From Glandiceps talaboti (Eukaryota; Hemichordata; Enteropneusta; Spengelidae): DNA of 64,000 nucleotides. Where the stretch lies: positions 9,019,732 to 9,083,731 of the forward strand of contig NC_135561.1 in NCBI RefSeq assembly GCF_964340395.1, in the 5' to 3' direction. The position numbers and the translations under genes are program-made. Shown in pieces: positions 39,701 through 49,848 of this stretch (position 1 is the stretch's first letter; each line of letters opens with the position of its first letter). The notes beneath the pieces were generated by a model, which saw only the letters and a list, made by a program, of their open reading frames with translations, was not told the origin of the DNA and searched no databases.

Positions 39701-40214
39701 ACCACAGCCTGTTTTACAGCACAGTTCTTAACATGCCACCCTACTTTCATTTCGAAGTGTAGCGGAAGAAATAACAGCTCTGGTTTGCGAGAATGTATAT
39801 TTCATACACATTATTGTGTACATGTATCCTTAGTATTTACATAGGGTATTCTGACTATTCACCTCATTTGATGATTTTTCAGTATGAATTAAAACACTTG
39901 GCTATACATTGTACTTCTTACTTACCGAAAAATGCAGAACACATTAAAAAAAACACAAGAATTCCACCAAACTGCCAATAGAGTAAAAACAGTAGAAGAA
40001 CTCCTGCACTGCAGAATCTCCAGAATTTCAATAGAATATTGAGGACAAGAGTACCAATGAATTCTATAAGTTCAAATCCTGTGTTTTTTCCAGGATGTCC
40101 TGAGTGTATTTTATCACTTTGACCTTCATTGTTCGAGTCCTGCTTCCGGAGTTTGGGTTTTGCCATTGAAGAATACTGATCACTGTAGCTGCTGGTATTA
40201 GCTCTGGATTTCAT
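33410..40214 (-). CDS. ABHD13: ABHD13-type membrane-anchored alpha/beta hydrolase, seven coding exons
   Basis: Exons 40214-39926, 39291-39060, 37276-37176, 36141-35888, 34523-34419, 33898-33791 and 33499-33410 join without a frame break into 393 codons, stop included (392 residues). Vertebrate ABHD13 is about 337 residues. The extra length lies mainly in a longer polar N-terminus before the membrane segment (about residues 55-92) and in the C-terminal tail. Family motifs are clear: HGNAGNIGHR (165-174), YRGFGKSEG, the nucleophile elbow FGRSLGG with Ser237, the LPLWCHKNK segment, an aspartate in SGMQDELIPP (about 314) and the catalytic histidine in NGTHNETWQ (about 344). The family is a predicted type II membrane serine hydrolase with a poorly known substrate. 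Intron 2 holds a 49-bp minisatellite carrying a foldback element. The last exon is repeated in tandem downstream. Confidence 0.95.
33668..33750. repeat. (CA)n microsatellite
   Basis: A CA tract with AAAC interruptions in ABHD13 intron 6. Confidence 0.95.
33791..33898 (-). CDS. ABHD13: ABHD13 exon 6: catalytic histidine
   Basis: The acceptor AACTGTAG precedes GCCTCA and the donor is AACGAG|GTAAGT. It encodes 36 codons including FENGTHNETWQSDGYF. Confidence 0.93.
34419..34523 (-). CDS. ABHD13: ABHD13 exon 5: catalytic aspartate loop
   Basis: The acceptor TACTTCAG precedes TATTTA and the donor is TTTCAG|GTATGT. It encodes 35 in-frame codons including LFLSGMQDELIPP, with the probable catalytic aspartate. 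Confidence 0.93.
34674..35008. mobile_element. AGGGG-end MITE-like element, copy 2, TTAA flanks
   Basis: Starts AGGGGTTTGCCAC and ends GGCATTCCCCT, with TTAA immediately outside both ends (34670-34673 and 35009-35012). It contains inverted copies of GAATATTCATGxxxxxTTCA. It lies in ABHD13 intron 4. Confidence 0.75.
35888..36141 (-). CDS. ABHD13: ABHD13 exon 4: nucleophile elbow GRSLGG
   Basis: The acceptor CTTTTCAG precedes GCTTTT and the donor is AATAAG|GTAATC (phase 0). It carries catalytic Ser237 in FGRSLGGG and ends in LPLWCHKNK. Confidence 0.94.
36196..36460. mobile_element. Possible old dispersed-repeat fragment
   Basis: Contains CCCCAATTATACAGCTGGGT and CTTGCCCAAGGACTTTAGCC, resembling segments seen in dispersed invertebrate repeats. 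A related short segment lies near 12010. It is in ABHD13 intron 3 and non-coding. The identity is tentative. Confidence 0.35.
37176..37276 (-). CDS. ABHD13: ABHD13 exon 3: YRGFGKSEG segment
   Basis: The acceptor AATCATTAG precedes ACTCCT and the donor is GAAG|GTAAGG (phase 1). It encodes NVLLVEYRGFGKSEG, typical of this hydrolase family. Confidence 0.93.
37448..38845. repeat. 49-bp minisatellite (about 23 copies) in ABHD13 intron 2
   Basis: The unit contains GTCCTGTTCTACAGTATAGC, ATGGCTATTTGTAGCCTGG and AATCCATACT. It is interrupted once by the foldback element at 37881-38115. Confidence 0.95.
37881..38115. mobile_element. Foldback DNA element, 235 bp, exact 9-bp target duplication
   Basis: Arms of about 105 bp are nearly perfect inverted repeats starting TAGACTGTCGACAGTCGCTC and ending in its complement. 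The minisatellite unit is split with GGCTATTTG duplicated on both sides (37872-37880 and 38116-38124). Removing the element and one duplicate restores a normal 49-bp unit. The 9-bp duplication and long arms fit a Mutator-like (MULE) MITE. Centre is rich in GGGCCTTCGGCC palindromes. Confidence 0.9.
39060..39291 (-). CDS. ABHD13: ABHD13 exon 2: start of hydrolase fold, HGNAGNIGHR
   Basis: The acceptor TTGACAG precedes GTATTG and the donor is CATAG|GTATGT (phase 2). It encodes GIVYNYQDGLLYYPDQP and the oxyanion-side HGNAGNIGH motif, matching the family closely. Confidence 0.94.
39690..39795. mobile_element. Roughly 105-bp MITE-like element, copy 2, 8-bp target duplication
   Basis: Ends CATCGTCGCAAACC and GGTTTGCGAGAATG. 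Exact TATATTTC on both sides (39682-39689 and 39796-39803). It lies in ABHD13 intron 1. Confidence 0.82.
39926..40214 (-). CDS. ABHD13: ABHD13 coding exon 1: polar N-terminus and membrane anchor
   Basis: The ATG is at 40214-40212. Codons 1-96 cover the hydrophobic anchor. The donor is TTCG|GTAAGT (phase 1). A clear acceptor, CTTTTTAG before GTTGG, lies at 40269-40267, so the exon probably begins at 40266 with 52 nt of 5' untranslated sequence. Confidence 0.9.
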
Positions 40215-40838
40215 TTGAGCTTGTGTTCATTTAACAATAGACACTACAATCTAATGTGTAACCAACCTAAAAAGGATAAACATATTCATTATCAACTATG
40301 GTTTTATGATATACATTTTGGTATCTTCAACAGAACAATCTAAGCCAATCCTAAACATTTAAGAACTAGCAGTTTCGTGTGGAATGTAATTTTTCGTAAA
40401 ATTGTACTTTTTTAATTGAAATGGCCAAAAGCCTCACAAAAGTTAGGAAGTACAGTACACTGTACAGCCACATACACACATGATAAGCATGCATCACGCT
40501 CGGGATCGTGTGAGATTTTATGTCATCAGATAGGACTATGTACACAGTAGACCTAGAAGGGGATCAAGTCAAGTACTCCTGCCCACAGGCTGCATATAGG
40601 AGTAACATTAAATTTAGAAAAACATAAACAATTTTTATCAATAAATGATAACATTACATAATACATATGTAATATTTGGGATATTTTTTATTTTACTCGT
40701 TTCTGTATGTACTGGAAATATTGTACAGTAACCTCTTCCGCAAAGGTATCAGTGATCGGCCCATTCAGATCGATCGATGTAACATCCAAAACCTAACAAT
40801 ATCTCATTATGAAAATCTAAACGAATGTAAATACTTAC

Positions 40839-40995
40839 CGTTTCGATGTAGTACTGTTGGATTTATTGGTTTCAGCATACAAGTTTATTCTACAGAGCAA
40901 AGCTACCAATTTTAGTTCAGTCGTGAAATGTAGGTCGACGTATCCATGGAGGCGGCCATTTTGATTATCCCACAATCCAACCTCGTATTTGTTGC
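40839..40995 (-). other. ABHD13: Probable non-coding first exon of the ABHD13 gene
   Basis: A strong minus-strand donor, GAAACG|GTAAGTATT, ends at 40839. It pairs naturally with the acceptor at 40269-40267, giving a 572-nt 5' UTR intron. The upstream edge near 41.0 kb is a guess. A YY1-type promoter motif lies inside. Confidence 0.5.
40951..40963 (-). promoter_or_regulatory. YY1-like motif CAAAATGGCCGCC near the ABHD13 start
   Basis: The minus strand reads CAAAATGGCCGCC, close to the YY1 motif AAAATGGCGGC that often sits just downstream of transcription starts of TATA-less animal genes. It lies about 115 nt upstream of the inferred first donor. The function is inferred. Confidence 0.4.
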
Positions 40996-40999
40996 AACA

Positions 41000-42380
41000 T
41001 ATTTGCTCACAAAACAGCAACAAGAATGTCGTTAAATTGAACGCGATGAAAACAGAATGTCGAAGCAGAATAAAACTCTAAACTGACAAATGCCTCAGCG
41101 AAACATGAATATATCTGCTGACTTTCATAAATATTTATATTAAAATGACAATTTGACAAGGCTAAGGGGTCTGTAATATTTTTGACTGGGTTGGGGAGTG
41201 TAGTGACCCGAAAGGTCAAGTTATTTGTTTATATTTTTAAGGTTACGCTTGATTGCATTCAAGAAAGCGCGAGACTGTAGTGAATTTCATGCAAGGAGGC
41301 ATCATGGTGCCACGTAGCAAACAAGCAAGGTTCTAAAATATCTGCAATACAAACAGAAGTTGGCCACAGAATCACAATCGATCGTTGAGGGCGTCGTCAA
41401 CTCCCGCTGAAGAATCAACTTGATACCCACTCGATGCCAAAATGCTGATATACAAGCAATTTTAAAATTAGGCTGCTTAAATTTCCTTTCATGTTCTATC
41501 TAGGCATACAGGGTGCTTGAGAGGGAGTGCACTTTTCATAAAAGTTGTATATTCTCTGATCAAAACTCTGGAGAATAAATTTGGAAATTTTCCACTCGCT
41601 CACTCACTCACTCACTCACTCACTCACTCACTCACTCACTCAAGAAACTTGTTTGAAGTTCGCTCAACATTTGACCAGTTAAAAGTGAAAACACTTTTAT
41701 TTTTGTGCCAATCCTGATCATATCAAAGACACAGTAGCTGGAACATTTGGAGTATTTCATGTTTTGAAACTGTTATTTTGCGATAGTTTTACGTGTTTAA
41801 AAAAAGTTGCCTGAACTTATAATCACGAAGAATGTAGCTTGGGGAAGTGTGGACAACTAGAAATTTGCTTTCAAACATTCAGTGATTCGCAATTATTACT
41901 GGACAATTAGAACTTTGTTTGCATAATTTTTTTGGAGAGAGTGTTTACCAAACAGCAACAATTGTGTTAGCATTATTTTGGATTTTGGTGGTATTTGAAT
42001 ATGATTTCCAAACAATAGACCTTTCCAAAATTTGACATGGTGGCGCTCTACTTCCTGTCTGTGTGTACCTTGGGGGTATACATGGTATAGGTTACTCAGT
42101 TTAATCATAGAGCACTGCTGCTTTCCTCGATGTCTGAACAATATGGAAACATCCCTGAGTTACACTTCTACAGAACACCAAGGGACAAGTGTCTTAAAAA
42201 ACAGTTCTATGAGGTGATAATACCCCCAAATTTGAGCAAGGGCATTGTATTCTCAATTTCCTGTTTGCAGTCTGCAATGGCCAATTGGAATTTTGTTTGA
42301 ATAATTTTAGCAGCAAAGTGCCAAACAGGACAAGTTGTTCACCTTATTTTGGAGGGAAAGACCTTGATAGTAAGTAAACC
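41000..42380. other. Intergenic sequence between ABHD13 and EPHX1, part 1
   Basis: Contains a (CTCA)n tract at about 41597-41640 and otherwise no recognised feature. It includes the presumed upstream region of ABHD13. Confidence 0.5.
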
Positions 42381-42382
42381 AT

Positions 42383-42760
42383 TTAGGCCTTAAAAAAAAT
42401 GTTTGGTTTCGGTTACCTAACCTAGTTTTTCACTGCCGACCCTATATCTTTTTTTTACATATTCGAGAAAAAATAATAAAATCAAGAAAATTGTAAAGTC
42501 TCATGAGAAATAGTGGATGCAGAAACTGACCAACTTAAAAATACACTATAAAACTGTTCTTCCAATCTGTAATGGCTGTACATCTGATGGGAAGAAACCA
42601 ACAACACAGAGACCATATGGAAAACAATGGAAAACATAACTACCTGAACTAGACCCTCACACATGGAAAAAAAAAGTCAAAAAAAAAGTCAAAAAAAAAA
42701 ATCTACCTACATTCTAAAAATTGAGCGTAATCATAACCACACAATTTTGTTTACGTCTTA
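42383..42760 (-). mobile_element. Roughly 400-bp inverted-end element, copy 4
   Basis: GGTTTCGGTTACCTAACCTA end and ATAACCACACAATTTTG end, with the same interior blocks as the copies at 12.6-15 kb. Confidence 0.75.
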
Positions 42761-43093
42761 ACATTCTAATCAGGAAAACATAACTTGAAAATAGTAAAGT
42801 CTTTATTTATGATCATGAAATATATTTTCCTACATTGCTTGCAACAAAGATGGAATGTATATCATTATTAAATAGTGCATACATATCACATAATTCATTT
42901 CCAACTTTGACTCGTCTGTTTACACCGCAATCTTTGTTTTGGATTTTCTGTCTCACAAGCTGACAGCAAAGCAAAACACAGATCGTAATGTAAAATGGCT
43001 AAATTTTCAACTAAAATGATATTGAAATTAAGTGACTGCTAACTCCTTTTCATTTTTTTTGTCTGAATTACAGTCAAGTCAAAGAAAGGTACA

Positions 43094-43407
43094 TTACAAC
43101 TGCTGACACCAAACCGTGGACGAATGGAACCTATTACAAACAGGGAAAGTAAAGAACTTAATTGAATTAATAACACTTGGCACAGCATATTGGACGTACA
43201 GAGACTTGTATTACATTCCATCATTTGATAAGAACAGCTGTATGGCCACTTTGCATACAAATTTCCAGTTTCCCTGGTACTTCTTGTACAAATACAAGTC
43301 TTTGCTGTTCCAACATGCTGTGCCAAGTGTTATTGATCCAATTCATTTGTTTACTTTCCCTGTTTGTAACCTTCCATTCATCCACAGTTTGGTGTCAGCA
43401 GTTGTAA
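43094..43407. mobile_element. Foldback element, 314 bp
   Basis: Both ends carry TTACAACTGCTGACACCAAA as inverted repeats, and similarity continues for about 120 bp on each arm (for example AACACTTGGCACAGCAT on both). A 103-codon frame at 43116-43427 crosses both arms and is not a gene. No clear target duplication. Confidence 0.75.
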
Positions 43408-44220
43408 AAGCAGGTACAGCAAAATGAATGGTTAATTTCTATATAAAATCAAATTTCTATATCACATACAATATATCTATTTTACTCTCATTGTTGAGTC
43501 TATTCAAAACTTTATCTTTTGCAAAGTAGTATATTTTATTTCAAAAAATTGACCTTTGAGTTGTCTAACCTTGGTTTTATCATCTGATCAAACTGTTTTA
43601 AATATCACAAACTTAAGGGGCCCAATTTAAGTCATGTGACAGTAACTATATCAAAGACTACACTATGATAGAAACGAAGTGATCTAAAACAAGTGATCTA
43701 TAGTGCAAAAAGAAACATTTGAAAAAAAAGTACAATATAAAGGATGAAAAGAAAAACTTAATTATTCAAGCAAACGACAAATTCAAGCAAAAGTTTCACA
43801 ACTTTTAAAATAAAGACAAATTGAATGATCAGTGTAATACAGGTACTTCCAAAATATTTTTGAAAGGAATTCCTACACAATTTTCTACAGAATGTTTGGT
43901 CAAACCTGAGAAACCACTCTTGAAGCTATCTAATATTGTTCTGATTCTAAGCCTGTATGGCTCCATTGAAAGGCTCTCTGAGTATACAGGTAGAAATATG
44001 GAAACCATCCCTTACTGACGGCTTAGAGTGCCTACAGTAGATCAACTATACAAGTACTCAAGCTGGGTTTGACAGGCTCCTATGCATCGATACATCAGTT
44101 GCCATAAGTGGCACCCGTATTTTCATTTCTGAATGGTTGCCTATGACAACTGTAAAAACAAGATGGTGGCATGTCTGTATGTCTCACGACATAGTATTAA
44201 AATAACAACACTTCTTTTTG

Positions 44221-44500
44221 CCATAAAAGAGGTAATCCCACTCCTGGAAATAGATGTATTTTCATAAACTTTGAGTTCTGGAGTAATTTCATGATTCCAT
44301 AGCACAAATTTTGCACAATTGCCAACAAACAACAAATTGTAAAGCTATTTATGAGTTCAACTTTTCCTCTTGAGACTTAGCAGACATACATATTCATTAG
44401 ATGCACACTGAATATTCATGTCTGCATGACTTTTTCTCTCAAAGTAATGAGCAGTTAGGTGTGCTGAATATTCATCTAATAAATATGTATGTGTTGTTTT
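44221..44500. mobile_element. AGGGG-end MITE-like element, copy 3 (degenerate)
   Basis: Shares CCCACTCCTGGAAATA, ATTTTCATAAACTTTGAGTT and paired GAATATTCAT motifs with the family. The ends are decayed. Confidence 0.5.
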
Positions 44501-45138
44501 GATGTACGCAACCACAGAATTGATCTCATATTTTGAGCTTCAATGCTAAAATTCACTTCTTTGTACCCTAAAATGTGTTATTTCACAAATATGTAACTAC
44601 GGTAGTATTTAGCCATTTTAACTGCATTTGATTCTATGCATTTCTTTCACTTGTATCGACAATACTTAAAGGCTGAGGATTCATTGCTACATTCCCCGCC
44701 TTACAATCTTAACCTCAATGTTTGCATCCCATGGTCTTGGATTAATCGTACCAGTGTAACCATTAGGATTACATAGGATCATTATTTTATTTTTATTTTT
44801 ATTTTTATTTTTATTTTTTTTTGGGGGGGGGGGGGGGGGCAACTTGTTCTGTAGCTCTACATGACAACTGTTTTTCTCTTTCAAATTGGACTCCTAATTC
44901 AACATTTGCCACTAAACTATACATCTGTGCATTGCACTTTTTTTCTACAATGCATCTCTTAAAAGACATGTTCATCATAACATAAATCAACAGTTACAGA
45001 GAAGACACTCTGACAAAATTAAAAGCATTTGATCCTTTCTCCTAAAAATGTTCCATTTTTTCTTTTGTATTTGGTTTCTAAACTGCGACCTAAAACTCGG
45101 ACACATAGGGTACTACTAGGGGAGACAGTGGATTACTT

Positions 45139-45343
45139 CTACTTTTTCTCTTCAACTTTTCTAACAAACTGTCTAAAATCTTCGGCTAGAAGCTCTGGTA
45201 TTTCTAGCGCAGCAAAATGACCTCCAGTTGGCATTCTGGTATAAGTGACAAGTTCTGGATATATTTGTTTCGCCCAGACATATGGTATGTGGCCGATTTC
45301 ATATCTCAATGCGACTACGCCAGTTGGTACCTTCAATTTGTAA
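45139..45343 (-). CDS. EPHX1: EPHX1 exon 5: catalytic Glu/His and stop
   Basis: The acceptor GATTTTCAG precedes TTACAA. It encodes Glu405, the GGHFAA catalytic His432 and the C-terminal helix, ending at TAG (45141-45139). Confidence 0.95.
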
Positions 45344-48300
45344 CTGAAAATCAAGAGAGAAAATAACAGTCAGTGAAAACTATAGATTAAATTTCTCTCA
45401 GAAAGTTTAACAACTTTTGCTTTCGTTTGTCCTCCTAGCATCACATCCCTGTGAAAAATTATTGGTATTTGTAGTATCTGTTAGTGTGTGTGGATCATTC
45501 ATAGACTTGGCTAATGCACTATTGCTTGCTTGCACACTATGTTTATTCTAGTACCGGTACTACTGGTTAAAGTTAAGTACACACCATTGTAATCATGATA
45601 TCAGGTCCTTAGAATGTTGGGTAGTGTTAATAACTGGTCGTATAGATTACATAGTAGTTTTCATAGATACTACAGTATAGTATCATTTTTATCCAACAGA
45701 ATGAGTTTCCTTTTACTACATCAATCTGATTAAAATCTGATGTGGTGAAAGCAGCTAGATGTCCTTATTTACCGCTATTCATCGTGTTGTGACATTTGTT
45801 TTGTTCAGAGTGATCGCCGCCTTTGATCACTCAGTTCGAAAACAAACGACACAAAGCGATGGAAATAGAGGTAAATAAAGCATTTAGACGCTTTCATCAC
45901 ATCGGATTTTAATCAGATTGGTACTACGTGTACAGTTCTGTTCAACAATTCCTTTCTGAATGGCTGACCTCCTGATTTGCAAGCCTTGCGATTTGCTAGC
46001 CGAGTATCAGCCTGGTGCTAACATATGTAATTATAAGATTGTTGCAGGCATTACAACTTCCAGATGTTGAAGTGAAAGATTAGTGTCAGTATAGAACTTG
46101 AAAGGGATGGTTCACTCCAGGCTCTGCAGGTGCCAGCCAGGTGTCAGCATGAGGCTAGTATTACAACATAATGTATGGTGCTTTTTAGTTGCTAATACAT
46201 GCTAATGACGTGTTGGCACCAGTGGAGTGTTAGAACCAAGTAAGCACCAAGTTAGTTAGACACTAGCGCCAATATATCCTGATTCCAGTGCCAAGTAATC
46301 CAGATGCTAGCACCAAAAAAAGCCTAATGCTGGGCCCTTCAAGCAAAAATTTGAAGAATACGAGACTTAAAAAATTTATCCTATCCTGGGTGCTAGTCTA
46401 TTTCTCTCCCTCATTGCTTAGTAAAGCTAAGGTATACTACAGCAAATGTCAAAGTCACTTGTGTACATCAGGAGGGTCAACCCCCCCCCTCCCCCTCCCC
46501 CCTCCCCAACAGATATGTTTACTAAAAAAAAGCAATTATTAATACTTACTCGCTTGGTCCTGACAAGAGTTTAGGAATACTTTCCTTGTAGAATCTCATT
46601 GATGGTGCAATGTTACCATTAACCCAGTATATCATAACGTTTGTCAATACTTCATCTAAGGTGAAATATTTCTCCAATCTACCATCCTCAAAATCAAGAT
46701 TTTCTGGATTTGTCCAGACACTGAACTTTTCTAGGATATATGCAGCCAAACCAACGGGAGAATCATTGAGGGCAAAACCTGTTTTAAAAAAAAAAACGAA
46801 CAGAAAGTATGCATGAATAGAGGACTTTGGTTTGGTAACTTGTAAATGCAATTTACAGTCAATCGTTTGCCTGGGGTGTCTGGTTTTGTAAACTTGTAAA
46901 TGTGTACATTCAATCACTCACTTGGGGTGTCTGGTTTTGTTATGTGTGAACGTATGAGACAATCACTGGTTTTGTAGCTTGAAAAAATGCATAAAGTCAA
47001 TCTATTTTTGTAACATGTAAATTCATGAAGTCAATTACTCACCTAGGGGGTCTGGTTTTGTACTGTGTAAATGATATGAAGTCAATCACTCACCTAGGGT
47101 GTCTATTTTTGCAATGTGTAATTGTATGAAGTCACTCACCTAGGGTGTCTGGTTTTGTAGCTTGCAAATGCATGTATCCACTTTCTTGCAACAAGGTTGT
47201 GAATCTTTCAAATGCTGGGAAAATACGATCTACATCTTCTTCATCGACAACCAGTGTAGGAAAAAAACTACCTATTATCAGCTTAGCAAAGTAAAATGGC
47301 GGCTCTCCTAATGGCATGTTGGTGTGATAACCCAAAACATGGCTGTATAAGGAGAAGAAATTAATTCATAGTAAACATCACACCAATAAATGATGTACTC
47401 GTTAGCAACTCGTAGTAACAAAGTCCCCTTAGATCACTCATATTTTCCTTGGCTGAACGAAGAAAAATATTGAAGAAATAAACATCTATAAGTACTGACA
47501 ATACTCGTATCATGCTTATACTCCAGAGAATGGTGTTGGGACATAGTATATCATTGGCTCAACTACAATGTGTTACATACATTAGACTAGAATACTGTCA
47601 TGTATATATATCATATTCAACCATAGTCTGTAAGGTACAGACATTCGTGTCATGTATGCTATCAGCCAGCACTCAATGTCTGTACTATTCTATGGGACTG
47701 TGCCTGCTAGATCGAAGGATTTAGGCCACTCCTTGAACTTGTGATTAGAGGTTCAAACAGAGGTCATTATGTAGATTAAAAATCAAATAGACAGAATAGC
47801 TTCTGCTTCTGATGTTAAGAATTATTGTTGTTATATGTATGGTGATACTTGTTAATTGTTTGTACTTGATAAAATACCAGATTTTGGCCAGAAATTTACT
47901 TTATTATTGATGTAAGATTAGGTAGCTGATCTTATAAATCAGCACTGAAAGGCTAACATCACGGTCAGTTTGACACCTATTAGAACATACTGATATTTGA
48001 TTGGCTGCAACCCAGTCTGGTTGCTTATATGGGAAATTGGGCAGATTAGTGCAGTCGTGGTTAAGAAGTCTGATAGGGCTGGCATATCTTACAGTTTAAT
48101 TCAATCGCTGCTGTGGGATATTGCAATCTAACTTTAGGTTTGAATAAATGGCATGGCTGCTAGCACAATGCCTGGCATGGTAGGAGAAAAACGAGAGTAA
48201 AATCCCCTCATTACTGAATTGTACGCTATACATACCTTGGTTGAATCAGACCTAATGAAAATCCAATAGCTGAACCCCAATCACCACCTTGAATATAGTA

Positions 48301-49716
48301 ACTCTCAAATCCCAACCTCACCATCAACTTATCAAAAACTCTTGCAGCTGCATAGACATCGAAACCTGTGAAAAAAATACAAGATATTAATAAAATTTAT
48401 TATGATTAACAGTGATAACTTATAGGAATGACATATATTACAACAGAAGACTGTGTCATAGATATAGGTGTAAAAAAATGTAGGTAAAAACCCAAGTTTT
48501 GATTAATAACCTTTTCATCAAACTGAGGGTTAACGTTATACAGCGGAAGAGGCAGTCTATCCTAATACAATGAAAATGCTATAGAGAATATACAGCAAAT
48601 CATAGAATGTTAGAAAAATAGAACTCAATGGTGAAAGAAGCACATCAACACTAGATAGAACAGACACATGCACCAATGGAAAGCGAACACCTAGTAATAA
48701 AATACAAGTGGTTAATTGTTAAATTGTTTACTAATTCCTTTGGACTCTGATGTTCCATGTTGAATACGCAATGGACGCGAGGAAAATCAGGATGTCTGTG
48801 TTTGTCGCTATGTAGATTTTATCTGTAACTATTAAAACTCATTGTAACTGGTGTTGTGTAGAATTTCTTCACAACTTGTATTTTTGTACCCGCTACTATA
48901 TTGATTAGGCTCTTAACTAATATTTGTTACCTACCCCTGTTAACTATGTCCACTATCATGATGAATTTAATTGGGCTACTTCATGCAAATTATGGTACAA
49001 AGCATAACAATCGATGAGCAAATTACCAGATTAAATTTCCAACTCTGTTACTATGGCTTTCAAAACATTCTCAAAACCACTCGACAAAATATGAAACTAT
49101 AATAACTACCTTGTTTATGGGGAGCTTCTGAGAAGCCATATCCTGGTATAGATGGACAGATAACTTCAAACGCATCATCTTCCGTACCGCCATGATTCAA
49201 TGGATCGGTCAACATTGGAAGTATTTTGTAGAATTCGATAATGGAGCCAGGCCAGCCATGAATCATAATCAGTGGTTTGATTTTTTCTTCTGCGATACCT
49301 GTTGGCTTGACATGAATGTAATGAACATCAATGCCTTCAATGTTTGTTTTAAAATGGTCATACCGATTAAGTTTTGCCTGCTCCTTCTTCCAATCATAAC
49401 TATTCATCCAGTAGTCTACAACTTTTTGCATATAATTGGCGTTGAATCCATAATGAGACTTGACGTCTTCAAGGGGCTCAAAAAGCCTAGATCGGCCTAA
49501 TCTGAACTTCAGGTCATCGATGAATGTGTCGGGTACATTGATGTTGACTTGACGGATTGACGTATCTTCCTCCCCTTCTCCTCGTTCACCTCGACCCCAC
49601 CAACCGTCACCGTATTCAGGTGGCTCTGAGCCAGACTGCGACATCAGCATTTTCCCAACAAATGTGCCTACTACTAAGGCAACAAGAAGTACACCTATTG
49701 TCAGCTTCATACCCAT
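45139..49716 (-). CDS. EPHX1: Microsomal epoxide hydrolase (EPHX1 type), five coding exons
   Basis: Exons 49716-49110, 48365-48236, 47342-47140, 46778-46550 and 45343-45139 join in frame into 458 codons, stop included. The 457 residues nearly equal the 455 of human EPHX1. The enzyme hydrolyses epoxides to diols at the ER membrane through an aspartyl-ester intermediate. Visible parts are an N-terminal membrane anchor (4-23), a Gly/Glu-rich spacer, the N-terminal epoxide-hydrolase domain (about 52-160), HGWPG (153-157), the nucleophile Asp231 in GGDWGS, tyrosines 302 (SGYMH) and 377 (RFYKE) that polarise the epoxide, Glu405 in RYEIGH and His432 in GGHFAA. All sit within a few residues of their human counterparts. 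The acceptor TTTCTAG directly precedes the ATG, implying a non-coding 5' exon. Intron 3 contains repeats of the exon 3 end. Confidence 0.96.
45720..45921. mobile_element. Foldback element, about 200 bp
   Basis: Inverted arms begin CAATCTGATTAAAATCxGAT and extend for about 90 bp. The centre is GTGATC...GATCAC. TACTAC lies on both sides (45714-45719 and 45922-45927). It is in EPHX1 intron 4. Confidence 0.75.
46550..46778 (-). CDS. EPHX1: EPHX1 exon 4: ALNDSPVGLAAYILEKF segment
   Basis: The acceptor TTAAAACAG precedes GTTTTG and the donor is AGCGA|GTAAGT (phase 2). It contains the highly conserved NDSPVGLAAYILEKFS block and Tyr377. Confidence 0.95.
46826..47140. repeat. Tandem copies of the EPHX1 exon 3 end and splice donor
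   Basis: Roughly 46-51 bp units follow the exon inside intron 3, each resembling the exon end (plus strand CACCTAGGGTGTCTGGTTTT then GTAxxxTGTAAATG). On the gene strand, units ending at 47094 and 47043 retain a perfect CTAG|GTGAGT donor, and the unit near 46920 retains GTGAGT. Confidence 0.85.
47140..47342 (-). CDS. EPHX1: EPHX1 exon 3: cap region, SGYMHLQATKPDT
   Basis: The acceptor TTATACAG precedes CCATGT and the donor is CCCTAG|GTGAGT (phase 1). It encodes the cap tyrosine 302. The last roughly 45 nt and the donor are repeated several times in the intron that follows. Confidence 0.94.
48236..48365 (-). CDS. EPHX1: EPHX1 exon 2: nucleophile Asp (GGDWGS)
   Basis: The acceptor TTTTCACAG precedes GTTTCG and the donor is CCAAG|GTATGT (phase 2). 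It encodes the nucleophile loop with Asp231. Confidence 0.94.
49110..49716 (-). CDS. EPHX1: EPHX1 exon 1: membrane anchor, EHN domain, HGWPG
   Basis: The ATG at 49716 follows the acceptor TTTGTTTCTAG directly. The donor is AACAAG|GTAGTT (phase 1). A second in-frame ATG at codon 3 is an alternative start. It encodes 202 residues up to GYGFSEAPHKQ. Confidence 0.93.
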
Positions 49717-49848
49717 CTAGAAACAAAAATAAATAATGTATCACCGATTATCACCGATAATATCACAAATACAGTATTTCACTCAGTTGCTTACATTATA
49801 CCTCTAGAAACAGCGCCCTCTATTGGTGAGTTCAGATAGTGTAATATA

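Noticed and set aside
43116-43427. 103-codon plus-strand frame
   Set aside because: It spans both arms of a foldback element and is not a plausible gene.
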